From NCBI RefSeq assembly GCF_004770105.1, contig NZ_RQEY01000019.1, forward strand, positions 372,001-436,000: a DNA stretch of 64,000 nucleotides, in the 5' to 3' direction. This DNA is from Leptospira andrefontaineae (GTDB lineage Bacteria; Spirochaetota; Leptospiria; Leptospirales; Leptospiraceae). A model generated the notes under the pieces. That model made no database searches and was not told where the DNA came from. It saw only the letters and a program-made list of their open reading frames with translations. Shown piece after piece: positions 30,012 through 40,860 of this stretch. Position 1 is the first letter of the stretch. Each line of letters opens with the position of its first letter. Made by a program: the position numbers and the translations under genes.

Positions 30012-30941
30012 TTAGAAAGTTTCTTTAGGGTTGAGTTTCAACTTTTCTTTTTGAACGTCTTGTTGGACATATTTAGTTTCGTTCACTTGCTGAGCTGTTC
30101 TAGCTACTTCGTCCGCGTTGGCTCTAGTAGCTTCACGTTTCTGCAATTGAGTACGAACTTCTTCCACTGTGGAAGCCTGGCTCAAAATACGAAGTTCTTC
30201 GCTGGATGCTTTCAATTCATCAACCAAGTTATTGTATTCTAAAACGTCGTTTTTCTTAAGAACGATTAGTCCTTTCAGTTCTTTCACTGACTCAGGTCTT
30301 AGAGAAAGGATCAGTTTTTCGGTCAATTTTTGGTTTTTCTTCAGAGTGATCTCTCTGTTTCTTTCCAAAATGACTTCGGACTCTTCTCCAACTTTAGAAA
30401 CTGCAACAGAACCTTCTAACACTGCGAATTTAACATCACAATGAGCTTCTGCACAGTTCACTTTTGTTCCTGTAGGATTTTCAACAGAAGTTAAGAAAGT
30501 AGTTCCGCGAACTCCCGCAAGAGCGGTAGGAGTTACTACACGGAAATCGGAGTTTTTATTCTCCTTACGAACTAAAGTTACGATCCTTCCGTAGTTCAGG
30601 TTGACCTTAACGTTAGTTCCGTCGTCTCCAACTAATGCAGCAATAGATACTTCAGTCTCTTTGGAAACTTTGATGATACCACTTTCGGCAACCATGATCT
30701 CTACAGATCCGTTTTTACCGGTAAGGATAGTGTCTGCAGCAGTTACTGTCTGACCGAATTCGGCTTTTTTTTCACCTTCGGCGGACTGGACTTTTACGTC
30801 ACCATTGAGCCAAACGATCTTAGCAGTTGAAGATACTGCTTCTGATTTTACTTGGCCACTGCTTGTCTTAGGGCTACAAGCGATTAGATAACTAACTGCC
30901 AGTAGAGTCATTAGAATTAGGGTGTTTTTACTTTTTAACAT
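30012..30941 (-). CDS. FecR-domain lipoprotein
   Basis: The 309-residue protein has a lipoprotein signal (lipobox LIAC, Cys22) and a FecR-like beta domain at about 40-190 (KIVWLNGDVKV, TVTAADTILTGKNGSVEI, LAGVRGTTF). The C-terminal third (about 215-309) is helical and charged, with a likely coiled coil. Unlike the FecR protein beside the ECF sigma factor, it has no membrane anchor beyond the lipid and no sigma gene beside it. FecR-domain lipoproteins are abundant in Leptospira outer membranes; their roles are poorly known. Two unpaired Cys (161 and 166) are close together. GGGGGAG precedes the ATG at 30941. It has its own terminator, so it is monocistronic. Confidence 0.85.
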   Translation of the reverse strand: MLKSKNTLILMTLLAVSYLIACSPKTSSGQVKSEAVSSTAKIVWLNGDVKVQSAEGEKKAEFGQTVTAADTILTGKNGSVEIMVAESGIIKVSKETEVSIAALVGDDGTNVKVNLNYGRIVTLVRKENKNSDFRVVTPTALAGVRGTTFLTSVENPTGTKVNCAEAHCDVKFAVLEGSVAVSKVGEESEVILERNREITLKKNQKLTEKLILSLRPESVKELKGLIVLKKNDVLEYNNLVDELKASSEELRILSQASTVEEVRTQLQKREATRANADEVARTAQQVNETKYVQQDVQKEKLKLNPKETF

Positions 30942-31111
30942 ATATTCTCCCCCGCTTTTTAAGCTTAAGAATCCTCTAGATATAACAAACTAACAAGGAC
31001 TTTTTTACCAATACTTCTGTTTAAACCATTTTACAAAAAGCAAAAGATTTGGTTTGGAAAAAAATTTCCTAAAAATGTCCCTTTGGCAGATTCTTTTAGA
31101 AAGCAAGAAAA

Positions 31112-31129
31112 CTAACCCTTAAGGGTTAG
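31112..31129 (-). terminator. Terminator of the rsgA operon
   Basis: CTAACCCTT and AAGGGTTAG form a perfect 18-bp palindrome 18 bases after the stop at 31147. In minus-strand sense it is followed by TTTTCTTG. Confidence 0.7.
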
Positions 31130-31146
31130 CCATTCGAGAACAAACT

Positions 31147-32460
31147 CTATTTTTTCTCTGCCTTTTTAGGCTCTATTTCAGGTAAAGAATCTAGCTCTTC
31201 TTCTAATTTACACTTCGGATAATGATCAGCGCTTAGGCTGGAGCCTACCCAACCGAATGCTTCTTGAGATGAGATGACGTGAATGTCCCAACCCTGTACT
31301 ATATTCGGACAATCCCATACCTTATTCTTACATAGGACCTGACTTGCCTTAGGTTTCGGATAAGCCCAAGCAGCCGGAGGATGAAGACATTGCATCTCCA
31401 CTTCTGCCAGCTTACGCATACGCTTTACGTTTTCTTCAAATTGTTTGAATAAGTTCACCAGAGGATTAGCGAGCACCTCGTTGAAATAACCTCTGGAAGT
31501 GTTATAAGCTAGGAAGTATACCAACTCTTCCATTACATATTCTTTATCATGGGTGAAGGAACTAACAGTATGAATATATCTAGCGATCTTTAGAGAATCA
31601 GTCAGAAGTTCTCGTAGCAAATCTTCTGATTTATCCGGAAGTCCTGCGTCTTCTTCGTCGTCAGGAGTAGAATCACTTTCTCCATCATCCACCATCATCT
31701 CAGCAAAAAATGTTTCGTCCGGATTTTCTCTCTCAGCTTTTTTAGGACCGGCCGCAGTGACGTCTACATTATCCTGTAGTCCAAGAGGGACGTGGTTAGA
31801 AGCAGCAGAACATACGAATTCAGGAAGATCCAACTTCTGCATGAAGTTAGCACATTGTTTAGCGATCCTTGTTTTTTCCGTATCGTCCGGAAATGGTTTG
31901 TTCCATTGGTCCCCCGTAACCCGAGCGATATCCATAAAGATACCGCCAAGGAAAGAATATCTGCGTAACATTTTATATTTGAGCGCATCCGGAATTAGAA
32001 CAATTCCCAAAGCCAATAAACCCAATTCGCAGATATGTTTGAAGAAGTGGGGATTTGTTTCGTAAACTTTAAAGAGTGCGAGTAAATGTTTTTTATTATT
32101 GATCCCGTTACGAATAATTCCCTTAAAATTGAATTTATTCTCTTCGTACATGAACTTTAAGAATTTCTTATCCGTATTTTTAAGTTGTAAAACGATCTTT
32201 TCGGCCATTTTATCCTGGATCTGACCGATTAATTCTTTTGTTAATTTTATCTTAAATTCTGGATTGTACTGACCCTTAATTTCTTTTAGTCGGGTAAGAG
32301 CGGATTCTTTTACCTGGACCTCTTCTTTTACTAGAATATTGCCGCTATTATCTTCGATCGCATTTAGGAAACGTAACATATTCCCGGCGTTATAATCGCG
32401 TACGAAGTTTAAAACATCGTCGATCGAGTTGTATTCTACCGATTTAGGATTTACTTTCAT
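31147..32460 (-). CDS. Uncharacterised 437-residue protein downstream of rsgA
   Basis: I do not recognise a family with certainty. The first 250 residues are helical, with a hydrophobic stretch [17 protein letters not shown] at about 148-164 and the sequences [12 protein letters not shown] and SNHVPLG, reminiscent of the helices of HD-domain proteins but without a clear HD pair. Residues about 250-280 are very acidic. The last roughly 130 residues contain several Cys, Trp and His ([20 protein letters not shown]), and a basic tail. The ATG at 32460 overlaps the rsgA 3' end by 17 bases, implying translational coupling. No signal peptide. A link to ribosome function is only suggested by the neighbour. 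Confidence 0.6.
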   Translation of the reverse strand: MKVNPKSVEYNSIDDVLNFVRDYNAGNMLRFLNAIEDNSGNILVKEEVQVKESALTRLKEIKGQYNPEFKIKLTKELIGQIQDKMAEKIVLQLKNTDKKFLKFMYEENKFNFKGIIRNGINNKKHLLALFKVYETNPHFFKHICELGLLALGIVLIPDALKYKMLRRYSFLGGIFMDIARVTGDQWNKPFPDDTEKTRIAKQCANFMQKLDLPEFVCSAASNHVPLGLQDNVDVTAAGPKKAERENPDETFFAEMMVDDGESDSTPDDEEDAGLPDKSEDLLRELLTDSLKIARYIHTVSSFTHDKEYVMEELVYFLAYNTSRGYFNEVLANPLVNLFKQFEENVKRMRKLAEVEMQCLHPPAAWAYPKPKASQVLCKNKVWDCPNIVQGWDIHVISSQEAFGWVGSSLSADHYPKCKLEEELDSLPEIEPKKAEKK

Positions 32461-33412
32461 TCTTTAAGTGATCTCTACGTGTGATTCTAAACGGGTTTTC
32501 CAAGCTTGCAAGCATAGATTCCAAGCTCTTTCTTCTTTCCGTACTTATATCGGTCGCTTCTCCCATAGAAAACAACATTTTGCATCCAGGGCCTGCGTCA
32601 CAACAGTCGGAAATATCACATTCTTCTTTATACTTTCTCAATTCCGGGTAACTTTCTAAGATCTCACCTTTGGACAAGTGTAAGATCCCCCATTCTTTGA
32701 TACCTGGAGAATCGATTAACACGATATTATCTTCCAGGACCAGAAAGTTAGAGTTTGTAGTAGTATGTTTACCCTTCTTTGTAGAAAGACTGACCTGAGA
32801 AGTTTTTTGCAATTCCCTGTCGGATAAGACGTTTACTAAGCTAGATTTTCCGACTCCTGAATTTCCAACCAGGTAGGTGGTTTTGGACGAAAACTTAGAA
32901 CATAATTCTTCTAGACCTTGGCCGGTCTGGCAAGAAACAATGATTATATCGTAGCCGAGATTTTTATAAATGGAAGAGCGTCTAATCGCAGTTTCTTGAT
33001 CCACTAAATCCGATTTTGTGAATATAATTAGGGGAGGGACCTGAGAAAGATACGCGGCCGCCAAACAACGATCCAAGAATCCATCTTTAGTTTCAGGATC
33101 TTTTAAAGAGGCAAGTACGGCGATTTGATCCACATTCGCACAAAGTACCTGTGCATCCCCCTCTTTACTTTTACGTAGAAGTTCATTTTTACGGGACAAT
33201 CTTTCTTCGATCGCCCATTCTCCGCCTGATTCCATCGCACAAACTCTGTCGCCTACAACAAAGGGATGTCTTTCTTTTGCGGCAATATTTCTGAGCCTTC
33301 CTCTAAGTACGGCTCTTACTCTTCCTCTTTCTGGAGAATACAAATCATAGAAGGCGCCAAAGACCCTTGCTATCGTAAAAAACTCCTTTACTGGAATCGT
33401 GGAAGTAGACAT
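32444..33412 (-). CDS. rsgA: Ribosome small-subunit GTPase A
   Basis: The protein of about 322 residues has an N-terminal OB-fold region and a circularly permuted GTPase domain (FTKSDL and [20 protein letters not shown] in permuted order). RsgA helps 30S subunit maturation and needs a C-terminal zinc motif, normally CxHxxEPGC. Here the region reads [13 protein letters not shown]: the spacing is shortened by one residue and no His is present, so the zinc site is altered. ATG at 33412 is chosen; the in-frame ATG at 33436 would add eight residues overlapping the divergent kinase. It is the first gene of an operon with the 437-residue protein. Confidence 0.93.
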   Translation of the reverse strand: MSTSTIPVKEFFTIARVFGAFYDLYSPERGRVRAVLRGRLRNIAAKERHPFVVGDRVCAMESGGEWAIEERLSRKNELLRKSKEGDAQVLCANVDQIAVLASLKDPETKDGFLDRCLAAAYLSQVPPLIIFTKSDLVDQETAIRRSSIYKNLGYDIIIVSCQTGQGLEELCSKFSSKTTYLVGNSGVGKSSLVNVLSDRELQKTSQVSLSTKKGKHTTTNSNFLVLEDNIVLIDSPGIKEWGILHLSKGEILESYPELRKYKEECDISDCCDAGPGCKMLFSMGEATDISTERRKSLESMLASLENPFRITRRDHLKNESKS

Positions 33413-33439
33413 TCTTAAGCCTAATTTTACAGGCACGCG

Positions 33440-35254
33440 ATGAAAATCATACGCAAATTCGGACCTATATTCGGTCTTGTTTTAGCCGCATTCCTTCTGC
33501 AATCGGCGCTCATATTCGGTTTGGATTTCAGATCCTTGGATCCGGATCGTACAATCGTGCTTCTCATCAGTTTGCCTTTTACTACTTTGGCCGCTGTATT
33601 TGTTTGGATCTGGTTCAACGAGTTCGGACCTGCATGGAATTTATCATCCGCACTTTCTAAACTGACGGACCAAGAATATGTAAAATACCTTTCTTCGTTA
33701 GATAAATTCAAAAGTGATCTGATTGCAACCAACATCACGGAAAGTGTATGCGATAAAATACTGAAATTTCTACCAAGTATCATCAACGCAAGTAGGGCGA
33801 AAATTTACTTATGGAGAGAGGATCTCGGAAAATTCTCCCCTTATCCTAGAGACACAGGAGAAGATCATTTTTACATATTCGATCCCTTCCTTTTATGGAT
33901 AACAGAACACGATAAAATTTTTTATTCAGAAGAATTTGCAGAAAACGCAAAACTGCAGCAAATCAGAGAACATGCGCTTTCATTTGCGGCGAAAACAAAA
34001 GCGGATCTTCTCGTTCCTTTTATCTTAAACAAAAGTCTTTTAGGGATGTTGGTGCTCGGACCTAAAAATGATGGAAGAAGGTATACTGCTTCCGAACTGG
34101 AAAAGCTAAATGAGATGCGCTCCGTCTCTGTGATGTCGCTTTCCAATTCCATTTTTTACGAAAGACTAATAGAGCTTACGGAAACCCTCGAAGAAAAAGT
34201 CAGACATAGGACCCAAGAGCTGGAAAGTGCTCAATCCCAACTTATCATGTCAGAAAAGATGGCCTCTTTAGGAACCATGGTCGCAGGGATCGCGCATGAA
34301 ATCAATACTCCGGCGGGAGTAATCAACGGTTCCGCTGATAATCTAGAATCGAATATGAATTATATCGTAAAGAACGTATTCGAAATAGTTAGATTCGCAA
34401 GAAATAAGAAATTAAGAAAATCATTTGAAGTAGCACTTCTTCATATCTTAAGAGATCGGAAAAAAAGCCAGGCAATGGAGTCTAAGGACAAGTTCCGGAT
34501 CAAACGAGAGATGAAAGAAGAAATGGTCGAAATGGGAATCGAAGTCTCATTAGCAGGTGAAGTTGCTTCTTTCATTATCGAAAATGATATTATGGAAGTT
34601 CGAAAGTACATCCTCGAAATTTTGGCCCAAGGCGCAAAACCTGGATACGAGATGTTAAAACACGCATCTAATACGAACCGAAATATTAAGAATATTAAAT
34701 ATTCTATTAAAAATATTGTACGGATCGTAAAAGCTTTAAAATATTATTCTCACTTAGACCAAAGCAAATCTTTCACCAGTGCAGATTTGATAGAAGGTAT
34801 CGAAAATACTTTAGTGATCATGAACAACCAACTCAAGTACGGAGTAGAGGTAAAAACGAATTTCTCTACAATTCCGAAAGTTGTATGTAATCCTGATGAG
34901 CTAAATCAGGTCTGGACTAATCTAATCCAAAATGCAAACCAAGCGATTCGAGGCCAGGGCACTATCGAGTTATCGGTATATTCTGCCGGTGATACGGTAA
35001 CGATAGAAGTTCAGGACGATGGCCCTGGAATTAATCCTTCCATTAAGGACAGAATTTGGGACCCGTTCTTCACCACTAAAGATCAGGGAGAAGGTTCCGG
35101 ACTTGGTCTCGGCATCGTAAAAGGTATCGTGGAAAAACACAAAGGTAAGATCACTGTTGAGTCTATACCGGGAAAAACAGTATTCAAAGTTGAGTTGCCA
35201 CTTAGACCTCCACAACCGAATGCAGAAACAAGTATTGAAAAATCTGCCGTATGA
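33440..35254 (+). CDS. GAF-domain sensor histidine kinase
   Basis: The 604-residue protein has two N-terminal membrane helices (about 10-28 and 37-60), a GAF domain (about 95-240), a coiled-coil (about 245-270), the DHp helix with the phosphoacceptor His286 ([10 protein letters not shown]) and an ATPase domain (about 455-595) with [22 protein letters not shown] and GSGLGLGI motifs. Residues about 305-410 form an unusually long insert between the two DHp helices. No response-regulator gene is adjacent, so its partner is elsewhere. It is divergent from rsgA and overlaps the ATL gene by 4 bases. The start ATG at 33440 is supported by an AGG-containing site. Confidence 0.92.
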   Translation: MKIIRKFGPIFGLVLAAFLLQSALIFGLDFRSLDPDRTIVLLISLPFTTLAAVFVWIWFNEFGPAWNLSSALSKLTDQEYVKYLSSLDKFKSDLIATNITESVCDKILKFLPSIINASRAKIYLWREDLGKFSPYPRDTGEDHFYIFDPFLLWITEHDKIFYSEEFAENAKLQQIREHALSFAAKTKADLLVPFILNKSLLGMLVLGPKNDGRRYTASELEKLNEMRSVSVMSLSNSIFYERLIELTETLEEKVRHRTQELESAQSQLIMSEKMASLGTMVAGIAHEINTPAGVINGSADNLESNMNYIVKNVFEIVRFARNKKLRKSFEVALLHILRDRKKSQAMESKDKFRIKREMKEEMVEMGIEVSLAGEVASFIIENDIMEVRKYILEILAQGAKPGYEMLKHASNTNRNIKNIKYSIKNIVRIVKALKYYSHLDQSKSFTSADLIEGIENTLVIMNNQLKYGVEVKTNFSTIPKVVCNPDELNQVWTNLIQNANQAIRGQGTIELSVYSAGDTVTIEVQDDGPGINPSIKDRIWDPFFTTKDQGEGSGLGLGIVKGIVEKHKGKITVESIPGKTVFKVELPLRPPQPNAETSIEKSAV

Positions 35255-35604
35255 CCGCAAAACCTAAGAAGAAAAAGATTGAGCCAAAGGCTGAGAACTT
35301 CTACGACCTAGTTTATAAAATCGTAAAGAAGGTCCCAAAAGGAAAAGTTACGAGCTACGGCAGGATCGCTGTTCTAATAGGAAAACCCAGAGCGGCAAGA
35401 GCAGTGGGTTACGCTTTAAACGCCTTAAAGAAAAGCCAAGAGCAGAAAATACCCTGGCAAAGAGTGATCAATAGTATGGGAAAAATTTCTCATAGAGGAG
35501 ATACTCCCAGAGCAATCATACAAAAAAAACTTTTAGAATCAGAAGGTATCAAATTTTCTAGAGAAGAGGTCGTGGATTGGAAACGATTCGGTTGGCCTGA
35601 TTAA
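35251..35604 (+). CDS. Alkyltransferase-like (ATL) protein
   Basis: The 117-residue protein is the DNA-binding domain of the MGMT family, with [14 protein letters not shown] and a helix [10 protein letters not shown]. Where repair enzymes have the active-site PCHRV, this protein reads PWQRV, so the methyl-accepting Cys is replaced by Trp, as in ATL proteins. ATLs bind O6-alkylguanine and flag it for nucleotide-excision repair rather than removing it. Start ATG overlaps the histidine kinase stop (ATGA), an unusual coupling of a DNA-damage protein to a sensor kinase. ThiD follows after 18 bases. Confidence 0.9.
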   Translation: MTAKPKKKKIEPKAENFYDLVYKIVKKVPKGKVTSYGRIAVLIGKPRAARAVGYALNALKKSQEQKIPWQRVINSMGKISHRGDTPRAIIQKKLLESEGIKFSREEVVDWKRFGWPD

Positions 35605-35622
35605 TTCACTGTAAGGTTCCTA

Positions 35623-36426
35623 ATGCAAAAACCGGTAGTACTAACAATCGCAGGTTCTGACTCCGGGGGTGGAGCAGGGATCCAGGCAGATCTAAAAACT
35701 TTCAACTCCACCGGATCATTTGGAACTTCCGTAATCACTTGTCTAACTGCTCAAAATCCGGACGGTGTTACTGGAATTTTAGAAATAGATCCGGACTTTC
35801 TGGAAAAACAACTCGTTGCTGTACTTTCCTATTTTCCGGTAAAAGTAATCAAAACCGGAATGTTATTCTCCGAAAGTCTGATCCGAAGAATTTCTAAAAT
35901 CCTAAAAGAGTATAAGGCAAAAGGACAAAACTTCGAGTTAGTTTTAGATCCTGTGATGGTCGCTACAAGCGGTGCTAAACTTTTACAAGATGAAGCAATC
36001 CAATCTTTGATTTCCGAATTAGTTCCTATGGCGAGCTTAGTTACTCCAAATTTGGATGAGGCAAAAATTTTAGGCTCTGGAGAAATCTCTAGGATCGAAT
36101 CCATGGAACCGGAAGCAATTTCTCTTTCTAAAAAACTAGGAGTTCCTGTTTTATTGAAAGGAGGTCATATCAAAAATTCCAAAGAGGCATTGGACATATT
36201 AGGAATTCCGAATGGAGAAATTTTCAAATACACAAAACCTTTTGTAGAAGATTTTAATCCTCACGGAACCGGATGCACCTATTCTTCTGCGATAGCTTCT
36301 TATTTAGCTCAAGGATTTTCTCTCTCCGACTCAGTGGCAAAAGCGAGGGAATTCCTACATGCAGCCATCTTGCAGTCCTTCCCCGCAGGAAAGACCAAGA
36401 CATTAAATCATAATCCGGTAATCTAG
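35623..36426 (+). CDS. thiD: Hydroxymethylpyrimidine/phosphomethylpyrimidine kinase
   Basis: The 267-residue protein phosphorylates HMP and HMP-phosphate in thiamine biosynthesis. Signatures: [16 protein letters not shown] (substrate- and ATP-binding), [13 protein letters not shown] and [12 protein letters not shown] near the C-terminus. Length is normal. It follows ATL closely and is probably cotranscribed with the kinase and ATL genes. No TPP riboswitch was recognised in the 18-base gap, so any regulation lies further upstream. The stop overlaps the DUF885 stop on the other strand by 4 bases (CTAG). Confidence 0.96.
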   Translation: MQKPVVLTIAGSDSGGGAGIQADLKTFNSTGSFGTSVITCLTAQNPDGVTGILEIDPDFLEKQLVAVLSYFPVKVIKTGMLFSESLIRRISKILKEYKAKGQNFELVLDPVMVATSGAKLLQDEAIQSLISELVPMASLVTPNLDEAKILGSGEISRIESMEPEAISLSKKLGVPVLLKGGHIKNSKEALDILGIPNGEIFKYTKPFVEDFNPHGTGCTYSSAIASYLAQGFSLSDSVAKAREFLHAAILQSFPAGKTKTLNHNPVI

Positions 36427-38243
36427 TTTTTAGGAATTAATCCCAATTCTTCCTTAGAAGCTTTTTCTAGAATTTCTAAAGGAAGAGAACCTTTTCCCAA
36501 AACGAAACCATGATATTCTTTAATATCGAAAGCTTCTCCTTTGACGGATTTCCAATCTTCTCTCATTTTTAAGAAAGAGATCATTCCGATCTTATATGAG
36601 CATGCCTGTCCAGGATAAACAATATATCTTTCAATCTCTGCAGAAACTTCTTTTGGAGCCATGCCGGTATTGTCGGACATATAACGGATCGCTTCTTCTC
36701 TATTCCATCGTTTATAATGAATTCCCGTATCCACAACCAAACGAACCGCTCTGAATAATTCAGCTTGTAGTCTTCCTAAATCTACATAAGGATCCGAGTA
36801 AAAATTATAATCTTTCGCAAGTCTTTCCGCGTATAATGCCCAACCCTCTACAAATGCTGTAAAATGTGTGGTTCTTAATTTTCTAGGAGCGGAAGTCAAT
36901 TCTTGGGACCAAGCAATTTGCAAATGATGTCCTGGAATTGTTTCATGATATGTTAATGTATTCATCCCGTATTTAGGAATTTCTTTTAAGTCACGAAGGT
37001 TCGCGTAGAATACACCGGGACGTTTTCCGTCTAGACTTGGCTCTTCGTAATAAGCTCCAGGTGCTCCCGCTTCTTTAAATTCAGGAATTCTTTCTACTTG
37101 TACTTTTGCTCTTGGCCAAGAGGGAAAGATAGGTTTAGATTTCTCGATAGATTCTTTTAAAATCTCTTTATAAACATCTATAACTTTCTCTTTTCCCTCG
37201 GAAGTGTTTGGAAATTGGAACTCAGGTTTTTCTCTTAGCTGCCTCATAGTGGTTTGCAAATTTGAAACTTTAATCCCGGAACTTTCCAAAATGGATTTCA
37301 TCTCGGTTTGGATCCTTGCTACTTCTGAAAGCCCAATAGAATGAACTTCCTCAGGAGAAAGATTGGTAGTAGTATGATATTTTAATGTATGTGCGTAAAA
37401 CTTTTCACCATTTGGAAGTTTCCAAACTCCAGCTTTACTATCCGCCGACTTAAGCTGTTGTTCTAAAAAGTTTTGGAGTTTAGAATAAGAAGGGTAGACC
37501 GAAATTTCTAGAATTTTTTTTACTTCTGCCAAAGAAGAAGTTTTTTGCTCGGTAAGGATCTCATCATTCTTCTCAAACTTTTTACGAAGACTTACATATA
37601 GAATATTTTCCTCCGGATTTTTGACCCGGAAATTTTTTAATTCATCCAACACCCTTCTTAAAATAAAATCAGGCGGGATCACCCCATTTGTTTGTCTGAT
37701 TTCCAACCCTCGGATCACTTGATCCAACTTTTCGGAAATCCCTTTTAGCCTTGCAATATAAGATCCAACATCTTCGTAATCTTCTATCATATGAGAAGTT
37801 GCTAAGAAAGAAGGAATATGGTTCTGAACACCAAATAGTTGGTTTACCGGATAATAATTATAAATGTATTTTTCGTAATCGGCGGCAAGTTCGAGATCCC
37901 ACTCTAATGCCTTGTAATAGATCTTATCTTCTCCCTTTAATCTAGAAGGATCATAAGTTCTAAGTGTTTCCAAATCTCTTTTTGCTTTATCTGCTCTTTC
38001 CATTTCTTTTTCCGGAGAAGAATCAGACCATTTATAATTATGAGAAGTGATCCCCCAAGAATCTAAAATCCTGAGAGATGTCAGAGTTTCCGGATCATCC
38101 AAAACATTCTCCCAAAAGATCTTTTCATAATATAAACCTAATGTGATCGGCCGGAAATTAATAGTATGCCAAATTAGAATTCCAAGAGAAAGGACGAGTA
38201 TAGTAATAGCGGATAAAGAGATGATTAAGATCTTCTTCAGCAT
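36423..38243 (-). CDS. DUF885 family protein (putative metallopeptidase)
   Basis: The 606-residue protein starts with one membrane helix (about 5-25) and then a helical DUF885 domain. It carries the motif [12 protein letters not shown], which contains HExxxH-like residues usual in this family and resembles a zinc-peptidase site, followed by [15 protein letters not shown]885 proteins are thought to be secreted or membrane-anchored carboxypeptidases, but activity is unproven here. The N-terminal signal anchor suggests an envelope location. GGAG precedes the ATG at 38243. The next gene upstream on this strand is the zinc-ribbon protein, 18 bases away, so they may be cotranscribed. Confidence 0.85.
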   Translation of the reverse strand: MLKKILIISLSAITILVLSLGILIWHTINFRPITLGLYYEKIFWENVLDDPETLTSLRILDSWGITSHNYKWSDSSPEKEMERADKAKRDLETLRTYDPSRLKGEDKIYYKALEWDLELAADYEKYIYNYYPVNQLFGVQNHIPSFLATSHMIEDYEDVGSYIARLKGISEKLDQVIRGLEIRQTNGVIPPDFILRRVLDELKNFRVKNPEENILYVSLRKKFEKNDEILTEQKTSSLAEVKKILEISVYPSYSKLQNFLEQQLKSADSKAGVWKLPNGEKFYAHTLKYHTTTNLSPEEVHSIGLSEVARIQTEMKSILESSGIKVSNLQTTMRQLREKPEFQFPNTSEGKEKVIDVYKEILKESIEKSKPIFPSWPRAKVQVERIPEFKEAGAPGAYYEEPSLDGKRPGVFYANLRDLKEIPKYGMNTLTYHETIPGHHLQIAWSQELTSAPRKLRTTHFTAFVEGWALYAERLAKDYNFYSDPYVDLGRLQAELFRAVRLVVDTGIHYKRWNREEAIRYMSDNTGMAPKEVSAEIERYIVYPGQACSYKIGMISFLKMREDWKSVKGEAFDIKEYHGFVLGKGSLPLEILEKASKEELGLIPKN

Positions 38244-38261
38244 GGATAATAACTCCGATGT

Positions 38262-38804
38262 TTAGAAAAGTGGAATAAGTATTTTAGATAAGAATACGAG
38301 TAGTAGTGTCCAAATCGCGGAAGAAGAAGCCGCAAAAGAAAAATGATTTTCCCAATTCAATAAAGGAACACATACGAATAAAAACATTCCAAAATAGGAA
38401 AGGTAAGGATTTCGAAGATATAAGGTTTTTTGCCATTCAAAAAATCCTTCTCTAAAATCCTTTGCATCCCCTTTGAACTTATTCAAAAAGATCCATTCCG
38501 AAACGAATCCGAAGATAGAGAATGTAAAAAAGAAAAAAGAAATGAGAAGTACCCAAGACCAATCAAAGAATGGAATTGGATTCAGTGCGTGTACAATCGG
38601 CAGTGCAAAAGCAATAAAGGCCGAAAATGGAAAAAAGAACGCAGTACGGAATAACCTGCTTTCAGATAAAAATTTAAAAAAAGGAATTCTTCCAGGTAAC
38701 TGGTAAGAACCGCAAAACAAACATTTTTCCGAATCGGAAAGAATGGAAGAGCCGCAGTTCCTACAATAGAAATTCTTTTTGGAGACTTCGGCTGCTTCCG
38801 ACAC
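38262..38804 (-). CDS. Zinc-ribbon membrane protein
   Basis: The 180-residue protein has an N-terminal zinc-ribbon (CRNCGSS then CLFCGSY, two CxxC pairs) followed by about four transmembrane segments. Function is unknown; small zinc-ribbon plus membrane proteins are common in Leptospira. The start is a GTG at 38804 with a GAGG ribosome site that overlaps the VKOR-DsbA stop codon, so it is translationally coupled to that gene. The zinc ribbon is presumably cytoplasmic or a thiol-rich partner of the disulfide-forming neighbour; that is speculation. Confidence 0.7.
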   Translation of the reverse strand: MSEAAEVSKKNFYCRNCGSSILSDSEKCLFCGSYQLPGRIPFFKFLSESRLFRTAFFFPFSAFIAFALPIVHALNPIPFFDWSWVLLISFFFFTFSIFGFVSEWIFLNKFKGDAKDFREGFFEWQKTLYLRNPYLSYFGMFLFVCVPLLNWENHFSFAASSSAIWTLLLVFLSKILIPLF

Positions 38805-38812
38805 TTAAAACC

Positions 38813-40030
38813 TCAGACCTTCTTAATTAAACTTTCGATCAAAGCTCTCAAGAAAGCTTCCTTAGGAGTTCCACTTTGGATCGGTTTATTATTAATAAAT
38901 AAACTAGGTGTGCTGTGGATCTCTACTTTTTCGGCATCATCAACTTCTTTGTTGATCTGATTCCTAACTGCAGGAGACGACAAACAAGCACGGAACTGAT
39001 TCATATCCAATCCTTCTTGTTGAGCCAAACTCAACACAGAAGCAGGAGAATGAGCTATTCTACTTTCGGTATTTCTATAAAGGCCTTCGTAAACTGCTGG
39101 GAATTTATTCTGTTTATCCGCACAGATTGCTGCGGAAGCAGCCACGCAAGAACTCGCATCAGGACGAGGAGATTGGACTAATCGGTTACAATTCGCATCC
39201 AATGGGAAATTTTTATAAACGATCTTTACTAGTCCCGGATAATCTCTCAAAACCCTTTTTAAGATATGAGAAGTGTCCATACAGTGACCACAATTGAAAT
39301 CAGCAAATTTTACGATTGTGATTGGAGCATTAGGATCTCCTTGTATAGAAGAACCTTGCAGATCAATTGAAACTGGTTGTGCTTTTTCGTAATCCGACAA
39401 TTGTTTTTGGATCTGAGCAACTCCAGTATGTTCTCCATCCACCAAAGAATCATGGAAGGATTTTCCTCCGATTTGGCCTGCTGCTAAAAATAATAGAACT
39501 ACTATATAAGTATTTAAACCTTCCAGTTGGAAGATACTAAATGCTTTTTTCAGCGACTTGTCCTTATAATCTTTAATTTGGAAGAAGGTCCCTGCGACTA
39601 AGATCAAAGTAGAGATCCAAGTAACTGCGCAAAGTCCGCAGATCGCATCTATATAAAATACGGAAGCGGAGAATAGTCCGAGATCAATTACCAATGCTAC
39701 TAGCAAAATGTAAAAGGAAAGAAGAAGGTACCCTTCTTTGTTTTCAGGACTCTTTTCTGATCGGATGAAAAGGTATGTAACAAATCCGTAAAATGTAAAT
39801 CCGAAAAGTGCAATTGGAAGGTCTCCTAGCCAAGGAACGTTTCGAATCGCTGAGATACTACTTTCGGAAACCTTAGAACAAGAACCTGATTCACTGACTG
39901 CATCGCAAAGAGATTGTGCGAGTCCGTCCGCAGTTTCTCCACCGAAATATTTTCGGATCAATAAGAACGAGATAAACGCCGCGATACCGGAGATTACGGC
40001 AAGAATAGAGCTAAGGGACAGTTTTTTCAT
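38813..40030 (-). CDS. Fused vitamin K epoxide reductase and DsbA-like thiol oxidoreductase
   Basis: The 405-residue protein joins a VKOR-like membrane domain (about 1-185, five helices, loop cysteines 42 and 51 and active CGLC at 131-134) to a periplasmic thioredoxin-fold domain with CGHC at 247-250 and the cis-Pro STPSLFI near residue 375. This is a one-chain disulfide-bond generator: VKOR is oxidised by quinone and passes oxidising power to the DsbA-like domain, which oxidises exported proteins. GGAG lies before the ATG at 40030. Followed on the same strand by the zinc-ribbon and DUF885 genes. Fusion of VKOR with a thioredoxin domain is known in several bacteria. Confidence 0.92.
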   Translation of the reverse strand: MKKLSLSSILAVISGIAAFISFLLIRKYFGGETADGLAQSLCDAVSESGSCSKVSESSISAIRNVPWLGDLPIALFGFTFYGFVTYLFIRSEKSPENKEGYLLLSFYILLVALVIDLGLFSASVFYIDAICGLCAVTWISTLILVAGTFFQIKDYKDKSLKKAFSIFQLEGLNTYIVVLLFLAAGQIGGKSFHDSLVDGEHTGVAQIQKQLSDYEKAQPVSIDLQGSSIQGDPNAPITIVKFADFNCGHCMDTSHILKRVLRDYPGLVKIVYKNFPLDANCNRLVQSPRPDASSCVAASAAICADKQNKFPAVYEGLYRNTESRIAHSPASVLSLAQQEGLDMNQFRACLSSPAVRNQINKEVDDAEKVEIHSTPSLFINNKPIQSGTPKEAFLRALIESLIKKV

Positions 40031-40125
40031 TCGGGACTCCGATTACAAAATACCTTTATACGTACCTGGAAGGCATAAGGAAAGAAAAAATATGCGGATA
40101 TGTAATTATAAAAGGGAATTAAAAA

Positions 40126-40860
40126 TTAATCGGAGCCTAGGCTTGTAATCGCTTCGGCCAGATCTATTTTACCTTCGTATAAAGCTTTTCCAGTAATCAC
40201 ACCATACATTGGAATAGAAGTCCCCAATGCGGATAATGCCATGATGTCTTTCAAAGAAGAAATACCGCCTGAAGCGATTACTTGAAAATTATATCTGCTT
40301 AAAATTTCCTTATATGCGTTAAGGTTTGGACCCGCCAAAGTTCCATCTTGGGCGATATCGGTGAAAATAATATTACGGATACCTGCTTGTTGCATCTTTT
40401 CTAGAAGGTCAAGATACTTCACACCCGAGTCTACTTCCCAACCTGCAATTTTGACGATTCCATCTCTTGCATCTACTGCTACGACTATCCTATCTTCTCC
40501 GTACTTTTTCAGAGCGAAGTCCAGAAGTTCCGGATTATTAACTGCTGCAGTTCCTAAAATAAAACGATCAATACCTATTGAATCGTAATATTCTAACTTC
40601 TCCTTATCCCTGATCCCACCGCCAAGTTGGATCTTCAGATTAGAAGATTTACGAATTTTTGAAATAGCTTCCGTATTGATACCGATCTGATTTCTTGCAC
40701 CGTTCAAATCCACAAGATGCAAAAGAGTAGCACCGTTTCTTTCGAAACCTTCTGCAAGTTTCCAAGGTTCAGTGGAATAGATTGTTTTCTCGTCGTAATT
40801 GCCTTTGAATAATCTGACAGCGCAATTATCCAACAAATCAATGGCTGGAATTAAAATCAT
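40126..40860 (-). CDS. hisA: Phosphoribosylformimino-AICAR ribotide isomerase
   Basis: The 244-residue TIM-barrel protein performs the Amadori isomerisation in histidine synthesis. Signatures: [14 protein letters not shown] at the N-terminus with the catalytic Asp, [15 protein letters not shown] phosphate loop, VAVDARDG, and the second phosphate loop VIASGGIS. Length is normal. Start overlaps the hisH stop by 4 bases (ATGA), so hisB-hisH-hisA is a translationally coupled operon. It is the last gene of the operon; the adjacent hisF is not in the window. Confidence 0.97.
   Translation of the reverse strand: MILIPAIDLLDNCAVRLFKGNYDEKTIYSTEPWKLAEGFERNGATLLHLVDLNGARNQIGINTEAISKIRKSSNLKIQLGGGIRDKEKLEYYDSIGIDRFILGTAAVNNPELLDFALKKYGEDRIVVAVDARDGIVKIAGWEVDSGVKYLDLLEKMQQAGIRNIIFTDIAQDGTLAGPNLNAYKEILSRYNFQVIASGGISSLKDIMALSALGTSIPMYGVITGKALYEGKIDLAEAITSLGSD

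Noticed and set aside
35605..35622. Possible TPP riboswitch before thiD.
   Set aside because: Only 18 bases separate thiD from the ATL gene, too short for a TPP aptamer, and no aptamer motif was seen.
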